Below, one piece after another: positions 18,377-21,730 of a stretch of 21,730 nt of DNA. Below the pieces are notes generated by a model. It searched no databases. It was not told the origin of the DNA and saw only the letters and a program-made list of their open reading frames with translations. Source of the DNA: Flavobacterium sp. (lineage in GTDB: Bacteria; Bacteroidota; Bacteroidia; Flavobacteriales; Flavobacteriaceae); assembly GCA_012032075.1 (NCBI GenBank), contig JAAURU010000008.1, forward strand, positions 1 to 21,730, given 5' to 3'. Made by a program: the position numbers and the translations under genes. Each line of letters begins with the position of its first letter. Position 1 is the stretch's first letter.

Positions 18377-18805
18377 ATGAAAAATATTTTTGACAAAAAC
18401 GACAACCAAGAATTAATTGGAAGAATCAATTTATTAACTCCATATGCAAAACCACAATGGGGAAAAATGACGGTTGACCAAATGCTTTCTCATTGTATAT
18501 CTCCTATTGATGTAGCATTTGGAACACAAAAATTAAAAATGTCTTTTCCAATGAGAATTTTAGGCAGAATGATGAAAAAATCGTGGTTAGATGCTCCCGA
18601 ATTTAAGAAAAACTCTCCTACAGCTAAAGAATTTATAAGAAAAGACACTTATGATTTTGAACTTACCAAAACAGAGTTGATTCAAAAAGTCGAAAAATTA
18701 GGAGAAGGATTTCAGGTAATAAAAATTGAAACGCATCCCTTTTGGGGAAAACTTAATGAAACCGATTGGAATAATCTCCAATGGAAACATTTAGATCATC
18801 ATTGA
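18377..18805 (+). CDS. DUF1569 domain protein
   Basis: 142-aa protein of the DUF1569 family, related to the DinB/YfiT four-helix fold. It has the family opening LIGRINLLTPYAKPQWGKMTVDQMLSHC (in parts) and the hallmark HPFWGKLNETDWNNLQWKHLDHH near the end; its His residues may bind metal as in DinB-like proteins, which is inference. The start MKNIFDKNDNQEL is preferred. An in-frame ATG at 18365 is also possible, but the longest frame (from 18332) would begin inside the upstream hairpin. Function unknown. No frameshift. Confidence 0.82.
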   Translation: MKNIFDKNDNQELIGRINLLTPYAKPQWGKMTVDQMLSHCISPIDVAFGTQKLKMSFPMRILGRMMKKSWLDAPEFKKNSPTAKEFIRKDTYDFELTKTELIQKVEKLGEGFQVIKIETHPFWGKLNETDWNNLQWKHLDHH

Positions 18806-18893
18806 GACAGTTTGGGGTTTAAAGTTCTGTTTCAAGTTTCTTTTGTTTCAGGTTTCAAGTTTGATGAACTTTGTTTATCCATTTATTGAAATA

Positions 18894-18927
18894 AAAAACC
18901 TTCAATTTATTATAATTAAAGGTTTTT
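18894..18927. terminator. Bidirectional terminator
   Basis: The arms AAAAACCTT (18894-18902) and AAGGTTTTT (18919-18927) pair over 9 bp around an AT-rich loop, with T-rich tails in both directions. It lies between the convergent DUF1569 and CDGSH genes, as expected for a shared intrinsic terminator. Confidence 0.75.
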
Positions 18928-18944
18928 CTATTTTATCAATGCTA

Positions 18945-19172
18945 TTACAATTTCTTCATTGGAGGCAAATTGAAAGCTTTTGCTTCATGATCAAAATTAT
19001 TACGATGTGCTCCATCGCAAAATGGTTTGTTGGCTGACATTCCACAACGGCAAATTCCTAAAGTCGTTCTCCCTTCTAATCCATAAACGTTTCCTTGGCT
19101 ATCTACTATTTCAAAATCACCTTCAATTTTTAAAGAGCCATTGCTATTAACTGTTATTTTAGTCTTACTCAT
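18945..19172 (-). CDS. CDGSH iron-sulfur domain protein
   Basis: 75-residue soluble protein with one complete CDGSH motif: C41-R-C43-G-M-S-A-N-K-P-F-C52-D-G-A-H56, that is three Cys and one His that bind a redox-active [2Fe-2S] cluster, as in the mitoNEET group. The N-terminal half (LKIEGDFEIVDSQGNVYGLEG) forms the beta scaffold with the family EGRTTLGICRCG entry. Single-domain bacterial versions are usual at this size. Probable role in iron-sulfur or redox handling; no partner is evident next to it. No frameshift. Confidence 0.93.
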   Translation of the reverse strand: MSKTKITVNSNGSLKIEGDFEIVDSQGNVYGLEGRTTLGICRCGMSANKPFCDGAHRNNFDHEAKAFNLPPMKKL

Positions 19173-19276
19173 ATACTATTATATTTTTATTTATCCAAAG
19201 ATTGAAAATATATTTTAATTTTACAGTGTTTAAATTATAATGTTTTACTCCAAATTCAGAATTAGTAGTTTTTTTT

Positions 19277-20423
19277 CTATTCTTTCAATACTAGTTTATT
19301 CCATTCTTCAATTATTTCGTCTAGTGATAGTTTTGTAATATCCATTAACGTTAAAATTAAATCATTATATTCTTTTGTATTAGCACTCATAAGTTGGAGT
19401 AACCCTTTATCTCCTTTTTTATTATAAACTAGCTCACAAATTGCTGCACCACTTGGATAAGCAGTTTGATAACCTATGAAAATCACTTCTTGAGAAACTA
19501 TACCGATTTTAAAATTTACTTTTTTATTAAGTTTTAAATCTGTTGCAAATTGTAACCTTGATTTTTCATACGCTTCAAAATTTATTTTGGTTCCTAAAAA
19601 CTCAGCTAATCCTTCTTCAATGATATGACCTCTATTCTTATTTTCTGGCAAAAGTTTATGTACTAATTCATGAGGATAGAAGGCATTACCTTTTGCCGTT
19701 AAAATCATGTTTTCTCTAGCTTTCCCAGTTGTTATCCCAACAAAATAATAATCAAAATTCTCTAACAAACCCATTTCATCAATGGTATTTGTGATATAAA
19801 ATTTAATGATGAGTTATATTTTGGATTAAACCGTTTAATAATATCCTCACAAAATAATGTACTAAGTTTCACTTGTTCTTTGTCTAAATTATATGCATCA
19901 GGTAAAATATACGCTATAAAATCATGTTTTTCAGTTTTCCAATCTTTTGATATTTCAACAATTAAATTTTCTAAAACCCATTTTTGGTTTTCTTGAATTG
20001 CATTTAATTTATGGATACACCACACTTTTGAACCCACATACTCTAGACTTGCATTTGACAAAGAAAACATAATTCTAATCTGATATTTTTCTCCGATCGG
20101 TTCAACTGACATAATGAATGGTTCATATAGGCTGAACAAATCTTTGGCCGTCATTCCTCCTTGAAACATACTTTCTCGAGAAAAATCAAAGTCTTTATAG
20201 AGTTCTTTCTCTTTTTTGTTCCAAAAAGGATTGTCTGAAATAATTTCTGGATTAGAATTTAAGTAGTTTTCATATAAATTAACAACCTCATTAATTTCTT
20301 TTGAGGATTTGTCAACTCTAGAGCTAAGCTGCACTTTTATTCTTTTACTATTATGCTGACCAATAGCACTAAAACATAGTAAAAATGTAAAGAAGTATAA
20401 AATATTTTAAAAAAGTGTATCAT
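19277..20423 (-). CDS. Putative exported gluzincin-like metallopeptidase (HExxH), frameshifted
   Basis: I do not recognise a named family for the whole protein. After repair it is 382 aa. The ATG at 20423 overlaps the TGA of the upstream hydroxylase gene (ATGA) and, with one T restored in the run 20399-20402, gives a signal peptide (MIHFFKIF, then YFFTFLLCFSAIGQ). A second loss at 19798-19801 separates the halves. The N-terminal half (WFYxx-free, with IRIMFSLSNASLEYVGSKVW) has no known motif. The C-terminal half has FYPHELVHKLL (19658-19672), a zinc HExxH site, followed 14 residues later by EEGLAEFLG, the placement of the third ligand Glu in peptidase MA-like gluzincins. A secreted or periplasmic zinc protease is inferred; the substrate is unknown. 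Confidence 0.72.
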
Positions 20424-21573
20424 CTTTTCGACTTATCATACTCTTCCATATTCAAATCTTTATCAAACGGACTTTTCGTAAAAGGATAAACAGCTTGTTT
20501 TAAATAACCTTTTGGGAAATTTGTTTCTAGTAAACCAGTGTCTTGTGGCCAAACATCACCAGGTAAATAATAGGTTCCAAAAAGTTTATCTATAAAAGGG
20601 AAAATGGTAGCAAAATTTTTTCCATAATGTTCAGAATCTTTACAATGATGCCAATGGTGATATTGAGGTGTCGCAAAAATATATTTTAAAAAGCCAAAAT
20701 TTATTCGAGTATTCGCATGAATTAAAACCGCATGAATGGCCATGAAAATTACATAAATATTAAAAGTCAACGTAGAAAAACCTAATACATATAAAGGAAT
20801 AAAAGCCATAGAACGAGTTACGAAAATATCAATAAAATGTGTTCGAGAACCAGCTAACCAATCCATATTTTCTGTAGAATGATGAATCGAATGAAATCTC
20901 CATAAGAAAGTATGTGAATGAAAAAAACGGTGTGTCCAGTATTGAAATAAATCGGCAATAAAAAACGCTAAAAATAATTGGATTATTGTTGGTAAACTTT
21001 GTACGAAATTTTGAATTTCATCTAATCCCATCCAGCCAAAAAATAATTTAGCAGGTTGCTGTGTAATTACACCAAAAAACTGAACTAATAAATGACTTAC
21101 AATAAAGTAAATCAAATCGGTTTTCCATTCTTCATGAAAAGTACTTTGTCCTTTTCGTTTAGGAAACACTATTTCAATAGGAACAAATAATAAAGCCATT
21201 AAGAATAAGTCTAAAAGCAACCAATCTAAGCCTAAATGAACAGGAACTATATCTACAGCTCTAGGGTTTACCTCAAAACCACCTATAACAATTGCTAAAA
21301 CGCAAAAAGTAATCCCATAAAGTGCTCTTTTCTTTTTCTTACTTTTAAAAAAACTCCATACTGCAAAAATAATGAAGCAATAATAACTGCTGTTAATAAA
21401 ATTTTCATTGATTCACCAGTATAAACATTTCTAAACTCTGGAGTAGTTAACCATTCTGGGTATTTAAAACACAATACTCCTAAAAAAGACAAAATACCAA
21501 GAAAAATAGAAGTATTACCGCTAATCACTCCTTTACCTATTTTTACATTTTCTTTAATTTCCATGTTCCTCAT
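20420..21573 (-). CDS. Sterol desaturase / fatty acid hydroxylase family membrane protein, frameshifted
   Basis: Integral-membrane di-iron oxygenase of the fatty acid hydroxylase superfamily, 384 aa after repair. The three histidine clusters are HRFFH, HSIHH and HHWHH, in the order and spacing expected for the di-iron site, with several hydrophobic segments and the family run DLFQYWTHRFFHSHTFLWRFHSIHH (in parts). An N-terminal extension of about 130 residues with three more hydrophobic helices starts at MRNMEIKENVKIGKG; it joins the main frame after one base is restored in the run 21365-21369. A start at 21564 (MEIKEN) is also possible. Substrate unknown: bacterial members hydroxylate carotenoids, lipids or alkyl ethers. 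The stop overlaps the start of the metallopeptidase gene, so the two are coupled. Confidence 0.88.
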
Positions 21574-21631
21574 TTTTTACAAATATATATTTTTAATGAA
21601 AATAGAAAAAAAATAATAAATCGAGACAAGA

Positions 21632-21714
21632 AATCGTTTAAATCGTAAGAATCGTAACACAAATCGTAATTAGAATCCTAATTAAAAATCGTCAAAAATC
21701 GTAACACAAATCGT
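21632..21714. repeat. Cluster of seven AATCGT units upstream of the hydroxylase operon
   Basis: The hexamer AATCGT occurs seven times, all on the plus strand, at 21632, 21641, 21650, 21662, 21687, 21697 and 21709. A 19-bp block made of two units (AATCGTAACACAAATCGTA) is present twice, at 21650-21668 and 21697-21715. It starts about 60 bp upstream of the hydroxylase ATG. It could be a regulator-binding array, a dispersed flavobacterial repeat, or slippage debris. Confidence 0.85.
21667..21684. promoter_or_regulatory. Small palindrome inside the AATCGT cluster
   Basis: TAATTAG (21667-21673) and CTAATTA (21678-21684) form a perfect 7-bp inverted repeat with a 4-nt centre, lying between the two copies of the 19-bp direct repeat. 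Its position suggests an operator or a recombination scar. No promoter elements could be tied to it. Confidence 0.4.
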
Positions 21715-21730
21715 ATAAAAACTACGGACA

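Noticed and set aside
21632..21715. Replication origin iterons
   Set aside because: No rep or dnaA gene and no DnaA-box pattern; the surroundings are ordinary chromosomal genes.

Overview
The window is AT-rich chromosomal DNA most like a member of the Flavobacteriaceae (Bacteroidota). Pointers are the codon use, the near absence of Shine-Dalgarno sites, TAnnTTTG-like promoter elements, the typical flavobacterial families (DUF2339/DUF3999 pair, S41 protease with secretion signal, FeS-type photolyase) and dispersed repeats with the core TGAGCYTGTCGAAG. There is no sign of phage, plasmid, IS element, CRISPR array, tRNA or rRNA.

Layout. (1) 1-2929, plus strand: kynureninase (5' end outside the window) and an exported S41 peptidase, ending at a shared hairpin. 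(2) 3044-6931, minus strand: a photoprotection/repair operon read as flavin reductase > DUF2256 zinc-ribbon miniprotein > DASH cryptochrome > FeS-cluster photolyase, with a perfect heptanucleotide array and a palindromic repeat cluster between its genes. (3) 7057-8400, plus strand, divergent from that operon: kynurenine 3-monooxygenase, the partner of kynureninase in tryptophan/kynurenine breakdown. (4) 8405-10456, minus strand: a one-piece sensor with periplasmic solute-binding domain, histidine kinase and receiver. (5) 10835-14559, plus strand: a DUF2339 membrane protein and a translationally coupled DUF3999 protein. (6) 14650-16736, minus strand: a cupin and a HerA-like ATPase. (7) 17010-18805, plus strand: GNAT acetyltransferase, methyltransferase, DUF1569 protein. 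(8) 18945-21573, minus strand: CDGSH iron-sulfur protein, then a pair joined by an ATGA overlap (sterol desaturase-like hydroxylase > exported HExxH metallopeptidase candidate), preceded by a cluster of AATCGT repeats.

The most important property of the window is technical. Eight of the genes are broken by a total of 16 single-base frameshifts. Each can be explained by a one-base change in a short A or T run, 13 of them losses. The genes are otherwise full length with intact motifs, so I read this as homopolymer error in the sequence rather than mass gene decay, and I annotate each gene over its whole span. The strongest biological leads are the compact photolyase operon with its DUF2256 gene (only 46 codons and easily missed), the heptamer array inside it, the inverted repeat at its promoter, the unnamed gluzincin-like protease coupled to a membrane hydroxylase, and the AATCGT repeat cluster.
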